Below are positions 1 to 12,896 of a stretch of 64,000 nt of DNA, in pieces. The position numbers and the translations under genes were made by a program. Origin of the DNA: Portulaca oleracea (lineage: Eukaryota; Streptophyta; Magnoliopsida; Caryophyllales; Portulacaceae); NCBI GenBank assembly GCA_029582165.1, contig CM055890.1, forward strand, positions 9,303,787 through 9,367,786, given 5' to 3'. The notes beneath the pieces were generated by a model. It saw nothing but the letters and a program-made list of their open reading frames with translations. It did not search any database and was not told where the DNA came from. Numbering within the stretch: the first letter of the stretch is position 1; each line of letters begins with the position of its first letter.

Positions 1-154
1 TCCATTCATGCAAAGTTATGTAAACCAAGCCAACCCTAAAAAAATTATGTCACGCAAATAAGATACACTCGTGCGCGTAAAGAGAAATATGGCCGCCCAA
101 AAACAACAGAAGTTGATTGAAACAAAAAACAAAAGAACAAAGATGCTGACTGAC

Positions 155-3100
155 CTCCACTTGTACCCTTTTGGCCCCAAGCTGATGGTTCACTGGATTC
201 CTTGGACTTCCAATCCTTCTTGCTGCCCCAATCGCTACCATTATCCCCATTCCCACCACTCGAATTACCCCAAGATGAGCCAGCTTCAGTTTCTTTGTTC
301 CGATTGGAAAATTGTCCCCGACCAAAGGATCCTCCTCCCCTCCCTTTCTGAAACTGACCACGGCCTCCATTATTTCCAAAACTCCTGCCACCTGACTTAT
401 CCCAGGAGTTGGAGCCTCCCGAGTTATTCCAAGAAGATCCACCTTGACTGCCAGCTTTGTCTTGTCCCCATCCACTGGCATTTTCTGATTTGCTCCATTT
501 TTCATTTGAATTCTCAGCTGAAGAACTCTTTTGCCATCCACCAGATGGTCCAGATGAATTTTGCCCTTGTACTTGGCCCCAGGCACCACCTTGAGAGTCT
601 GATGGAACAGATGAACTTTGCCATTTACTGGACTCATTTGAAGCATTCTTATTTTCCCATGTCCCAGCTCCTTTGGCCCAAGCACCTTCCACTGGATTAT
701 CACTTCCCTTGGCTTTACCCCATGCATCAGCAGCCTTTTCTGTAGCCAACTCCAAGGATTTCGCACCATCTGCCCATGTCTCACTATCATTACTGGCTTT
801 CTGTTTACCCCAAGCAGAGGGACCAGCACTACCACCTGAACCACTAGCATTCTCCCAACTGCTAGATCCACCTGTGGCAGGAGCTTTTCCCCAAGAACCA
901 TCACTCTTTCCCCAGACACCATCCTGGGAACTGCTAGCTACGGCTTTGTCATTACCAGAAGCACCCCATGATAAGTTCTTCTGGTCATCACTATCATTAC
1001 TGGCCTTCTGTTTACCCCAGCCAGAGGGACCAGCACTACCACCTGACCCACTAGCATTCTCCCAACTGCTTGAATCACCTGCACCAGAAGTTTTTCCCCA
1101 ACCATCACTCTTCCCCCAAACTCCGTCCTGGGAACTGCTAGCCAGAGCTTTGTCATTAACAGCAGCACCCCATGATGCATTCTTCTCATCCACTTTGCTG
1201 AGCCAAGCATCATCTAAATTTGAACATTGAGGGTAAAAGAGGGACTTGATAAGAACAAAAGCATCTTTGTAATAACCTTGTCTCCTTTCAGCATTTACTA
1301 GACTAAGACACATTTACCTTTTTTAGAATCATTACCAACAGAACCAGACCAACCACCAGCTGAGGTTCCAGCCTCAACCTGCATTCCACAAAAGGTCCAT
1401 GGAGTCACTAGAAAACACAATGGCAAAGCTGGACATATCTTCAGGAACCTTGTTGGGCGAAAGGGAACATTTTAGTGAAGAAGTTAGCATTTCAAAAGGA
1501 AGGTGAGAAAGCTAATAAATAAATGTGGGAACAGACAACCAACCGAAGCTCCAGATGAAGGAAAAGCAGGCCAACCACCCCTGCATAAGTAACTTTGAAT
1601 AATTAATAACAGTACGAAGTAATCAACTTTAATACTCCAAATATTATTTTGCTTCACCAGACAACAAAATGGCAATTCTTTAGCACCAGATTTTCATCCG
1701 TCTTTTTTTTTTTTTTTTGCCATCATCAACAAAGCAAAGAATTAAACCTTAAAAAGAATGTCGAAACACTTCCATGCACCATCCTTAATTCATAATTACT
1801 TAGCTACACATCTCATCCAAAAGGGGTGATAAAGAATGCTGAAGTCCATGAGGTGTCTACATATATTAATTTTGGAAATGCTTCAAGCCACAACAGGTCC
1901 CGGTATGCCACGTAGTTTTTTTTTTTTACGTAATCAAAAGTTGCCAGTGCCATCCATTTACAAAAAGAGGCAAAGTCAAACCAAGGAAGTCCCGAGCCTT
2001 TAAACTCTCTACAAAAATCAAATCGATACAAAATTCAAAAACGGTGACCTAAATCATGAAGGGCTTTGGCCTTGCCCTCAATCTTATAATCTTATAGATT
2101 AAAAACATGTGAAGCACAAAAAGGCACGAAGGATCCCAGGGCTTGAGGCGCAGAATTTATGCACGCAGAGCGCACCACAAAAAACCATAGAAGTTCAACT
2201 TGAAGCAAAAACCAGAAAATTCCCAAAAAAGTGTGCACCTCCCAGATGTGCTGCACTTCAGGGACTGTTCTTTTGGACAGTCGGGAAAATGCAGTTTGCA
2301 CTTCAGGGCTACTAGTGCAAGTGAGCACAGTTGCACCAAGCATTGTGCAGGCAGGTAAGTAAACCTATTTTTATTTGAACGGTTGTACCAAAAGTTAATT
2401 TTGATTCCCTAGAAAGTTGACACCCATGGACTTTCCCTTAACTATTTATTCATAGCATTTCCAAAGTCCATTACTCCAGTTCCAAAAGCAAACAATTGTA
2501 ACCAGTCATATCGTACCCTGCATTGGAAGACGCTCCAGCATTCCAACCATTGCCATCTGCTGCTCCACTAGATCCTTGTAGCCAGTCTAAAAATTACAAC
2601 AAAACCCCATTCAGAAGAACATATATCCGACGTTCTACATGAAATAAGCCAAAGCCACGAAGATAATTCAAACATCACGTAAAAGCCAGTCCTACAAGGA
2701 TTCACAATGTTGTAGAGTTCATGTGGCTTATAATGGTTAAGGAAAGTCCAATCATGGCCCTCAGCTTCTATATCTATAGAAACTATCAAGAACACTAGGT
2801 TTTAGCGACTTCATGCTGGAATAACTAATAACACATGGAAATAAATCATTGGATAAAATTGATTATTTTTAAAATATTACCTAGGTAGCTACTATTGCAT
2901 GCTAACATAGTTTGCATACTTAGTGTACTTGCATTTAATATGTATATTAAGCATAGTTGTTGCATATCATGTATCAGAGCATGAATTTCAAATTATCATT
3001 AAAAATGCTCTAGGAAAAGAATATAGTACACAATCCATTAGACTTTTAAAAATTAAACATACACTATGAATATATATTTTTCAATCTTTATACATACCAA

Positions 3101-6100
3101 TTTAATGACAACCATACTGATGCGAGCTATGTCAAATTTGAAGTCAAACAGGAGACGTGGGATTGATCAGACATCAAAGTGATTGCAAATGTCTAACTTA
3201 GAGTTCCATTTAATAAGACAATATTTCTTAGCTTAAATTACATGCGTCACACACGACATTTTGACAATAAATTATATCATGATTTTGGGAATAGAACAAA
3301 TATTTGATTTTCTAAGCAGAATCCGATGTTAAAAAGAAAAGGTCAATTGCAAAAATGAATAAGTACACATCACATGAAGGTTTGGTTAAAACACAACATA
3401 AATCTATCCACGGGCATGAATTTAAAACTAATCTATAGACATTGCTCAATCTCATAGCTTCTGTTATGGGCCTTCTGCATGTGCCAGCTTATGTGTCCTG
3501 ATTTTCTCTTATTATTTATCCTCGTGGATCATGTTTAAAATTTATATTTCCACGATTAATTTTGATAAAAAAAAATAATAATACTATAAATATGAACAAA
3601 AGAATGAATGCACGGCTAGCATCCTACACGGTCTATATGTACAACCAAAATATGAGCTATCCACAAAATCAGCCATATCAAAAGAGGAAGAGTTAAGCTT
3701 CCAACAATCCCAAAGTCAGGGTCTTGTTGAAAGCATCTTCCATGCACTGAAGATTCCAATTCCCTTAAAAACTCCTTGTTTTCTCTCTCCAAATACTCCA
3801 AAAACATAATATGGGGCACCATCATAGCCGTCCTCTTCACCTTCCTCCCAAGTTACGAGATGGTTCCTAATGTACTTAGGAACGACAAAGGAAAACAAAG
3901 GCTAGTTACAAAAGAACCTCCCGAACCCACAACAAAGCAACAAGTGCCACAGATTTAACCCCCCCCCCCCCAAGACACACACGCACAACGCCCATTAACC
4001 AAAATCTTCCCCCAATTTTGTAATTTGTCACAACACAAGGCAAAACTTTCCCAAGTGTATCTTCCCAAACAAAGAAAGAGAAAGGAGCAAACGAATACTA
4101 CAATCCATATATAAATATTTTCTGCAATTTATTTTAATCATAATTGGTTATTGACTCAAGAACCGCCTCCAGTCACAGCATCAATTCTACTAAAAGTTCA
4201 CTCTCTGCATGCATTTTATCTTATTATCTGTCGTTTGTGCCTACTGCCTTTACCTAGTTCTTCTACACATTCATTAAAACATATTCCACAAGGATATTCA
4301 GAAACTCTCTATGCACTTGCCGGGTTTATTACTAACACAAGGGAGGCACATGCACCCAATCCACAAACATACACAAACAACTGGAAATAATCACCTATAT
4401 AACCAGCTACATAACAGCCCTCATGATGACCCCTTCACTATAGCAACTGCTTTAGTAGGCAGTGAAATTGAAAGTATGCCTTGGGGCCATGAGGAGCCAA
4501 GTTTACCCCTTCTAGTACTCTACTGAACCCAAGCAGCCAAGCTAATGGCTCATAGCAGAATTAACCCATGGCAAAAATAATGAGTTGTCAAGGGCTCAAG
4601 CTAAAGAAGAGAAGAAAAGTTGCCAAGTGCTAACAGCTCCCAGTTCTGAGGATGGCAAAATCACTATCCCAAAAAACACTGCAAAGCCAACTGTTCCCAC
4701 TATAGCTAATTGGAACTTGAAGAACCCAAGCTAATGTTGCCAGAAAAATAAACCCCAAGGCAGAAACAATGAACTGCTAGGCAAAATCAATTACAAAGTT
4801 TTAGCAAGCCACAATTCTGAGAACAGCAAAACATCTCTCTATAAAAAAAGTATTACTTCTGTTGACTACATCACATGGTCCAATACTAGAAAGTAAAGGC
4901 ATCAATGAAATTTTCAAGAGCAAAGTTATGTCTTCTCAGCGAGCTAAAGCTTAATTTTCTCACAATTTTCAATAGGTCGAATCATGCGAATATGCGATAA
5001 CTAGTGATAGATACTGGACATTCTAATACGTAGTTGATAACAAACTCATGAAACCACAAAGGCAAGACAACTTTCGTATCTAGTCCCTCGCTCGACATGG
5101 GTGACATGACATCCCCTTGGTCCACCGCATAAATTTGGGTTACTCATCCGGTCATCCGCACACACCCCCCCCCCCAAAAAAAAAAAAAAGAAAACAAAAA
5201 AAGGAAAAATTTGTACCAGATTTTGAGCAGGCATCCAGATAATGATCTTGGAGAGAGATGGGACTGTAGGAGCTCCAACAACTTAATCTCATCATATTGG
5301 AATGGGGCACGAAATAGAAGAATTATCAGGGAAAGAAAAATAGAAAGAGGGGGATGAAACATAGGTTTGACTCTAAGCATCATACTAATGGAGAATGGCT
5401 ACTGCAGAGAATAATCTTAATACCACATCTGCTAAGAGGCAATGATTTATCATACAATACTTCATGCAGCAAACCAGGAACTCCTCAAACATCTTTGATC
5501 AAGCGTAATTTGTTCACATTTTATATGCACATAAAAGATGGCATTCGCCAATTGCAGATAATGAGTGCGTCCCTACCATTTGAGCCGCCTTCAGTTCCAA
5601 GTAAATCAAATGGTTTGAATGCAGAACTCAACCCGGCATCATCACTGCCAGCACAACACAACCAGGCATGAAGTACAACCAAAAAAATAAATTCTAAACC
5701 ATGAATCATGTGCTAAAAAGAAAAGGATGGTCTCAGAGTACCTCACTGTAGTCCCGATCTTTCCACGAACCTCGGCAAGATGCTCACGTTTAACTGCAGA
5801 AACATTGGCCTTAAGATCAATAGCTCTAGTTTCCAAAGAAAAAAGCAGTTGCAGCTACTGACGCACCTGTTAGAACCTTTTGCTGAGAATCCAGCTTCAC
5901 AGTGACTTCAGAACGGCGAATAGCTACAACTCGGCAAAGATAGCCTTTCAGTGGGCCAACTCGAATTCTCAGCGATTGTCCAACAGAAAACATATCATCA
6001 TTGTTTCTCCGGTCTACTAGACAGGAAGAATATCTAGTTAGATAATAATTACTATAAAGAGATACAGCCAGAACATCAGTCATAGTAGACAGGCATAATA

Positions 6101-9100
6101 CCATCAGAGTTACTTTCTCTCATCTGCCATGGTTTTTTAGGTGATAACGGTGACTTAGGCGATGCTGGAGCATCTTCAAAACCAGAGGGACCGCTTCCAT
6201 CCTGAAAGGGACAACATTTCCAGGGGATAAATGAATGGAAGAAAATCATATATAAGATACATTGACAGCTTGGTTTACTTTCTCTTTTCTTTTTTGTGGG
6301 GGAGGGGGGAAGAAAGAACAAGTATGAGAGTAAACCTTCCCCAGAGATGCACAATCCAAGTTCCTGACTTTCTCTGACATATGGGAATTACTGCAGAAAT
6401 AAGCATTATCCAAATCCTGCTCATCATACAAGAAGATGACTCCCCTATAAATTTGCTTCACTACTCCCTGCTTGCCCTGCAGTTAAACTCAGAGCTCACT
6501 TGTTAACATAAGCGCAATTTCACCCTTCATAACTTAAAATTTGCGTCTCAGTGTTATGGCAAACCTTGCTTGGGCCATCTATAATTCTCACAGTATCATT
6601 GATGGAAATAGTCTTCGTACGATGATCTAATGCAGTGAATTTCCTATCCAGAGGAATATATTTTATATCTTTGTGAGACAGAGTCATCGTCACTGGTCCC
6701 TCTGAGCCATTCTTCAAAACCTGCAGCAAAGTAGAAATTTAAGAGGTAGACAGGAGAACAATCAAAATAATAAGAAGGACAAGAAAAACCTTGTAACTCT
6801 CATCCTTCTCCACGCCGACTATCATCCCAAAATCTCTTTTTCTGTGAAAAAAGAAAGGGAATTAGTGTAATGTAAAGCAGCTATCAAAGATTCTAATGAG
6901 TAAGTATGACTCACCCAAAGAGAACAAGATCGTGCACTTCAAAGCTAGACTCCTCGTTAGATCCAGAGGTACCCTCCCCCTTTCCACCACCAGATCCTGA
7001 TGTACCCTCCCCCTTTCCACCACCAGATCCTGATGTGCCCTCTCCCTTTCCACCTCCTTTACTAAGATTCACACTGCGATCCTTCTTTTTCTCCCCATAG
7101 AGTTGTGAAAGCCACTCCAAGTTGTCAGAGGCATCATTACTAGGAGGAGCAAACTTCTGTAACTCATCTTCAGAAGGATTAACGTCCCAAAAGCTCAGGG
7201 AATCAAAAGGAACCTTCTTATATAAAAATCCATCCTTTAGCATCAGATTATCAAGGAACTGAAAAACCTTTCCAGTGTCACGATCACGTCTGTATTGTAT
7301 ATGAGGTTGAAACTCCCTGCAGATACCACATGGTTAGAACACTGAAAAGGTAACAGAAACAAATATACAGGAAACAGAAATGTATAAATTACTCCAATTC
7401 ACGTGCAGGTATCAATCTAGCCGGTGGTACAGCTTTTGATTTCTTCAGAACTCCTCCCGCACCCTGCATAAATATTTAATAATCAATGTACAATTGATTC
7501 CATAATACAAGTGCATCAGCCGATCCTATAAAGTAACAGGAAGGTAGAGAAAGTGAATAAAGTGGCAGAAATTAACTTGCTAAAAGTGACAATGAAGTAA
7601 ACAAAAACTTTCAACAAGCACATATTAAGATTTTAATCATCCACAGTAGATAATGATGGACAAGCTGTCCACAGTCACATGGCTCACAGTATCAAAATAA
7701 ATTTCTTCATGAATTACGAAATCGGCACGCGACTAGAGCTGCATTCAAATCCATACCCTGAATTCTCGCTTAGGCAGAGCGTAGCAAGTGAAATATTCAA
7801 CGGTACTAGCCTTATCGTGAATTACTTACTTGCCACGCAAAAATTGTTTAGATTTCATCGCAGATATGAAAACCCTGTACCAGCCAGTATATTTAGGAAA
7901 AATAGAAAGAGGGAAATATGTAGCGATACTTAAACTACTATATCTCAGCTGGTAAAAGAAAAGAAACGAAGAAAAAACACAAAAGAGCACACCTACAAAA
8001 GCTAAAAATGATGTTGAATGAACCACAAATCAATTAGCAGCTAATTTCAAAACAGATCAACACACGATAAAAAAACAAAACCTAAATCTTCTACTTTCTC
8101 TACTTTCAATTTTGCAAAACAACTCACAATCAACAATAACCAAGAAAAGCAACAACGCACCCACTGTCAAAATTTCAGCAAAAATATTGCCAATGTCAAT
8201 TGTCACATAACAAAGAAAATACAAAATGTAAGGTGATAAAAAGGTTTTGTTACATATTTTCCAGCCAAGGCTTGCAGATCAATCCTGGGGATTAGTTTCA
8301 CTGTAGCTCTTTTCCGGTCATTATTAACCGCCACGACCTACACCAAAACAAGGTATGATTGAGAATCCAGTACCATAAAGTATAAACAGCATCAGGTTTG
8401 CAACTCCAAGTAAAAAATCCACCTAATTACCTGTGCTATGTCACCCCTATAAATACCACTCTTTACCCTTGCCCACGTGCCCTCTTTAACTTCATTATAC
8501 CTCTTTCTAGCAACCAAGAGTTGAGAAGCCTCATTTATAGGAACTCTTGTTACCAGACTATAATATACATCAGCAAGTTGGTTACAAGCCTGAGATAAAA
8601 TCAATGATTCATATTAGAGAATGCACAGATAAAAAGTGCCACAGGTTTGGGCAAATGAGAGTACAGTTGATAGCATGTAACAAAATCTTACCTCAATAAC
8701 ATCAGACTGCTTTTCCGCTTCAATGAATATAAACCCTTTGATATGCTCAGCAGCAAATGCAGATATTATTTGCAGCTTTGTTCCCAGCTCTTTCAAGTCT
8801 GCAAACTTCTGCATTAGGCAAAAGACAGCATGCTTCTCCCGCCCAACCTATACATGACAAGAACGAGAATATCAATGTCCACAGTAAGTACAATGTGGGT
8901 GGACGATTGTGTGTGTGTGGGGGGGGGGTTTGGGGGGGTCGCTAAGACAGCTCTAACTTCCACCGACCACAGCTAAGACTATCGTTGAACATCAGACCTT
9001 GCATTTGACTCTCCATATCATCGGTTCCGCAACAGAACGTAGAAAAAGGCCTCGATCCACAGATCTTTTAGAATCATAGTCATCTTCAGCATACTTAACG

Positions 9101-10295
9101 TATCCAGATTTACTTCCATAACGATCTTGTAACATTTTCTCAAGTTCAGCACCACTCAATTCCTCCTCCTTGGGAAAAACCCGAGGAGATTCAAATTTTC
9201 CAGGCTCACTTTTAACATTAAGATCCATGTCAATGTCATCAATGAAATCTGTTCCACAATATCAAGCAGAATAACTGTCAGAATTTATATCAAACAAGTT
9301 AAGCTATCCCTCCTTCTGTAACAAAATCCCCAGTACCCCCCCCCCCCAAAAAAAAAAAAAAGAAATATAGAGCAAGCCAAACACGCCCACATATTATCAG
9401 TATATTCTACTCAAAAAGACTTGATTGACAAAAGGACGTTTAGCCCCTAACCTACACACTTCTCATTTAACCTAAAGTGCCATGACGGGCATATGGCATT
9501 CCATCTACTGTATATGCCATTGACCCTTCAATTTAGTATGAAGTATAAACATACGCATGCCCACACACACACACACACACACAGAGCCTCTTCATGAATT
9601 CACGAGCATGGGGAAGGTTGCCTACATGTGGATCCCCCATACCTCGAATTACAGGGACTACACTGGGGTTCTTGTTGTTGTACACACACACCAACACACA
9701 AAGCGCCTTTGGAATTTGCCTGGCCTGACAACTCAAGCTAAAAACTCGAAATCCCACATGCATAGGGAAGTGACGCGGACTCTACCGACCCAAAACTGGC
9801 TAAAGAAGTTCGTAAACGTGCCACAGACAGCACTTTGACAACGGGAAATTGCTCAACCCTAGACGGACATAGCGTTGGTATATGGTGGGCATGGAAAAGT
9901 TTGACAAAGAGGAGTGATACTGATAAACACAAACAGCACAACATCCAAAATCATAGAATACCCAGAAATGTACCCCAAAAGAATGCACAATCAGCCCACA
10001 TTTTCTCGTCCCTAAACATGCAAGCAGTCCGATCAACAATCCCACACTCGCAAACAACTCAACAAACAAAATTGGGAGCGAATAAAAAAAAACCCTAAAA
10101 CGAAAATGAAGAAGCTTTAAGAAAAATACCCTCAATGTCATCAAATTCAGAGTCGTCGCTTGAATCTGCGTCGAACTCCATGGCAGAGTCCTCAAAGAAC
10201 TGGAGAACGGCTCGATTCCTCTTCTCCTTGGCAATTTCCTCATCGTTGAGGCGTTTTCTTTTACCGGAGGCAATGGCCTTTCCCTTGGACGACAT
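155..10295 (-). CDS. KTF1: KTF1 / SPT5-like (RDM3) RNA-directed DNA methylation factor, 18 exons, 3' end possibly outside the window
   Basis: In Arabidopsis this SPT5 paralogue binds AGO4 and Pol V transcripts in RNA-directed DNA methylation. Exons that join in frame with GT/AG borders: 10295-10130, 9248-8998, 8847-8692, 8589-8431, 8337-8254, 7463-7393, 7316-6915, 6841-6790, 6720-6565, 6476-6336, 6201-6102, 6016-5867, 5823-5742, 5644-5577, 2586-2517, 1580-1544, 1378-1318, 1213-155, about 1,088 codons. Order: acidic N-terminus (VLQFFEDSAMEFDADSSDD), NGN domain in exons 2-4 (KVGREKHAVFCLMQKFADL), KOW modules (GTWARVKSGIYRGDIAQV; KRDFGMIVGVEKDESYKV; VGPLKGYLCRVVAIRR), then a Gly/Ser/Trp tail with about 15 WG or GW motifs, which separates it from canonical SPT5. 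The last exon ends at a donor-like GGAG/GTCAGT (155/154); without splicing the frame stops at 45. The 3-kb intron 2587-5576 shows nothing recognisable. Exon 13's acceptor is the least certain border. Confidence 0.9.
785..1175 (-). repeat. Two-copy 204-bp in-frame duplication in the KTF1 AGO-hook
   Basis: Two consecutive units of about 68 codons begin at 1175 and 971. Both run SWGA..NDKA.ASSSQDGVWGKSDG, then a GWGK or SWGK, then SSSWENASGSGGSAGPS and WGKQKASNDS. The duplication adds a second set of WG/GW motifs. The spacing is an exact multiple of three, so the frame is kept. Confidence 0.85.
6969..7057 (-). repeat. 33-bp tandem repeat (about 2.7 units) in KTF1 exon 7
   Basis: Units start at 6969, 7002 and 7035. 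On the minus strand each encodes an 11-residue GGGKGEGTSGS block. The first two units are identical by eye and the third has a few changes. It lies just ahead of the KOW module whose coding begins at the end of exon 7, so it looks like an expanded flexible linker. Confidence 0.85.
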
Positions 10296-11219
10296 TTTCG
10301 CCGGCTGAGGGGGTCCCGAGTACTCCCAGAGCAGCGAGAAGCATGAATTTCGAAGACGAGAAGGTGTTTGTCACTTCACTGACGCTTTCAGGAGGAGAGA
10401 GAGAAATGAGAGGGTTGATCACTTTCACTTCGTTTTTGTGTGACTGTGAAAAAGGGATTTTGTTACTGAGAATATTTCGAGTGACTTCTTCTTGGCCCCT
10501 TCCACAGTGCTACGTGTCCATTGGGATGGGAACATGGGATTAGGGCTGTTGATTATTCCAATTAGGGGGGTGAACAAATTCGGATACCGGCCTAAAATTT
10601 AAGGATCCAATCCTAAATTTATTTAGTATTGTATCCTGATTTTAGGATCCAGTCTTGGGTCCATTTCAAACTGAATTTTAAAATCAAGATCCAGTCTCGG
10701 ATTCATTGGAAATGGATCTGGAACTGGGTACCCGGTTTGAAAGCACACTATCACTGCACGAAGTTTTATATTTATGCTGGCAACTACAATCTGGAGATTG
10801 CAATGACATTTATCCACTTAGTCACTACTTCCAACTAGTTCAAGGTTCAAATGTCTCAAACATTGCAACATAGCGTGCGATAAACTCCAAGGTTGCGCGC
10901 AACAGACGACAATGAAGATTGAAAGAGAAGGAAGCATATGGGGACAACTGAAAGGTTTGTGTATGTGTTGATAATTGAGATTTTAGAGGAACGGACGCTT
11001 GATATTTGAGAGGAAAAAGGCAGTGACGTGAGGATTAAGATGTTTGAATGAGAAGATCCGTGCAATGAGGATGAGAATGATCGGATGAGGATTGAAGGAG
11101 TAGGCGTCTATGCGAGCAGTGGCGTTAGTTATAGGCAAAATTAGGGTTTCTCACCACATAGATTTGAAACATAGATCCAAGACCGGACTATGGGATGATT
11201 TAGTAGTAGTCTTTATTTA
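10296..11219. other. KTF1 upstream region and intergenic DNA
   Basis: The part next to 10295 is the KTF1 5' leader and promoter side; I cannot assign a TATA box or start site. At 10590-10740 there is degenerate GGATCCA-type repetition. A loosely similar stretch occurs near 38160-38340, too diverged to name. No coding signal was seen to 11219. Confidence 0.4.
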
Positions 11220-11395
11220 GGTCTTGTTCAGCATAACTAGCGGATTTAGTAGCGGATAGCGGTTGAGACAGCCGATAGCGGTTGAGATAGCGGATAGTTG
11301 TTAAGACAGTGGATACCTGATAACTGTTTAATTAGTTGTTTGTAAAAGATGCGTTGGTAAAATTAGTTGTTCGATTAACTAGCAAATACAATGGT
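11220..11395. repeat. Partial PIF/Harbinger (Tourist-like) MITE, left end
   Basis: After TTA (11217-11219) comes GGTCTTGTTCAGC, then repeated TAGCGGATAGCGG-type subterminal motifs. The same start and motifs recur at 53182, also after TTA. PIF/Harbinger elements duplicate three bases, typically TTA. I could not find a clean right end, so this copy is probably truncated near 11395. Confidence 0.5.
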
Positions 11396-11520
11396 GATCC
11401 TGTTTTTGGAATGAAATTGGTGGTCCCCTCCTTCCACATCACCCATAATTCCTATTTTTTGAAACTTCATTTCATTTATTCTACAACAATAGGAACTCAT
11501 TCCTACACTTTATACCTGGT

Positions 11521-12013
11521 CAAGAGAACCCACTTAAGGATGAAGAACCACTTCATTCTCCATGATAGGATCATGCGGATAGTCCTCATAATCCAGACCC
11601 CACACCCATAGAGGATAGTGGGAGCAGTTCTATCAATGATCAAAATCCCAGGCCTCAAAGGAGAAGGGTTAAAGATACATCTAACTAGACTGAAGAGAGA
11701 AGTCCTAAACTTCAAAGAAGTGAATGTGGAAGAATACCTCATAGATATTTCCAAATCGAAGAGGAAATTTCTCCTATGCACTCCTTTGGAGTGTGATAGG
11801 CTTACCTCCTACGCGAGGACTTTAAGTTCAAAGGATATTTAAATGTCGATTGGGGATGTGACTTAGATGAGTCTAAGTCCACCTCAAGATATGCTTTTAT
11901 CCTATGTGGAGGAGCAATATCATGGTGCAATAGAAAGCATGATTATGCCTCACTATCTACTATGGAAGTTGAGTATGTGGCTTGTAGCATTACCACCTTG
12001 GAAGCAATATGCA
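11521..12013 (+). pseudogene. copia-1 left remnant: integrase-RT linker fused to RNase H start
   Basis: Plus-strand Ty1/copia relic. Around 11530-11790 the frame reads like the charged linker between integrase and RT (SINDQNPRPQRRRVKD, then LQRSECGRIPHRYFQIEEE) with several stops. From about 11830 it passes directly to RNase H (KGYLNVDWGCDLDESKSTSR, CGGAISWCNRKHDYASLSTM, EVEYVACSITTLEAI). The reverse transcriptase normally between them is missing, which implies an internal deletion. The RNase H stops at about 12013, where gypsy sequence begins, and resumes at 26727. No 5' LTR or gag was found to the left. Confidence 0.8.
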
Positions 12014-12893
12014 TATCGTCTAGCCTCGATATGGGGTACCCATACTTGACAGTGATGTTGTTGATAGCTCGACTTTCGACACACATCCGGTAGGTGCCGT
12101 CTTTCTTGGGAAACAGGAGGGCCGGGACGGAACAAACGCTCATACTCTCCCGAACGAAGCCCCTAGAAATGAGTTCGTCCACTTGCCGTTGTTGCTCCTT
12201 GGTTTCCTGCGGGTTGCATCGATAAGCCGCTTTGTTGGGGAGTGGTGCTCCGGGCATAAGGTCAATCTGGTGCTTGATGCCCCGAATAGGTGGAAGACCC
12301 GACGGTAAATCATTGGGAAAGACGTCTTCGAACTTGGCAACAAGAGGGACGACAAGAGGGTGTAGGGGTTTCTCTACCTTACTTTTGTTTGCTTCTAAGA
12401 GAAGTAAGGCAAAAATGACCTTCCCCTTGCTTAGAGCTCTCTCAACTCGTATTTTGCTCATGTGTTTGAGCTCCTCACTTCCCACCTTGGGTTTTGGAGA
12501 TGTGATTTCATGTGGAGCTAACGGAAGTAGCTTAATCCTCTTGCCCTTATGGGTAAATGTATAGGTGTTTTTCAACCCATTGTGCACAGTTTGCTTGTCG
12601 AATTGCCATGGTCGATCCAACAATATATGGCATGTACTCATAGGAACAACATCACAAACAATAGAGTCATCGTAGTTAGCACCAAAAGACAAATTCACTA
12701 GGACTTGTTTGGTTACCTTGATGCCATCTTGATCGTTGAGCCACTTCAGAGAATACGGCCGAGGATGCGGTAATAATGGCAAGTTAAGCTTCTCAACCAT
12801 GTATGTAGAAGTAACATTCGTGCAGCTTCCTCCATCAATGATAAGGTTGCAAACCTTGCCTCCCACGAAATAACGAGATTGGAAGATCATCTC
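12014..12893 (-). pseudogene. gypsy protease and N-terminal reverse transcriptase (inverted half)
   Basis: An open frame from 12890 reads as the retropepsin region with active-site-like IIDGGSCTNV, followed by the conserved CDVVPMSTCHILLDRPWQFD. The RT N-terminus follows: FPNDLPSGLPPIRGIKHQID, ALLFPKKDGTYRMCVESRAI and YPISRLDD. A TAG at about 12891, probably an old CAG, separates it from gag. RT homology ends at about 12020, where the sequence becomes copia-1 RNase H on the other strand. The YFDD catalytic part is in the plus-strand half at about 15776. Confidence 0.85.
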
Positions 12894-12896
12894 CCG

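Noticed and set aside
71..1230. Plus-strand reading frames of 224 and 185 codons over the KTF1 tail
   Set aside because: They are antisense shadows of the WG/GW exon; they look proline- and leucine-rich because the opposite strand encodes Gly/Ser/Trp repeats.
9557..9838. Frame of 93 codons on the plus strand and its minus-strand partner
   Set aside because: It runs through a CA/GT microsatellite in a KTF1 intron.
10590..10740. Related repeat pair with 38160-38340
   Set aside because: Both have GGATCCAGT- and GGATCTGG-type words, but the order and spacing differ too much to call homology by eye.
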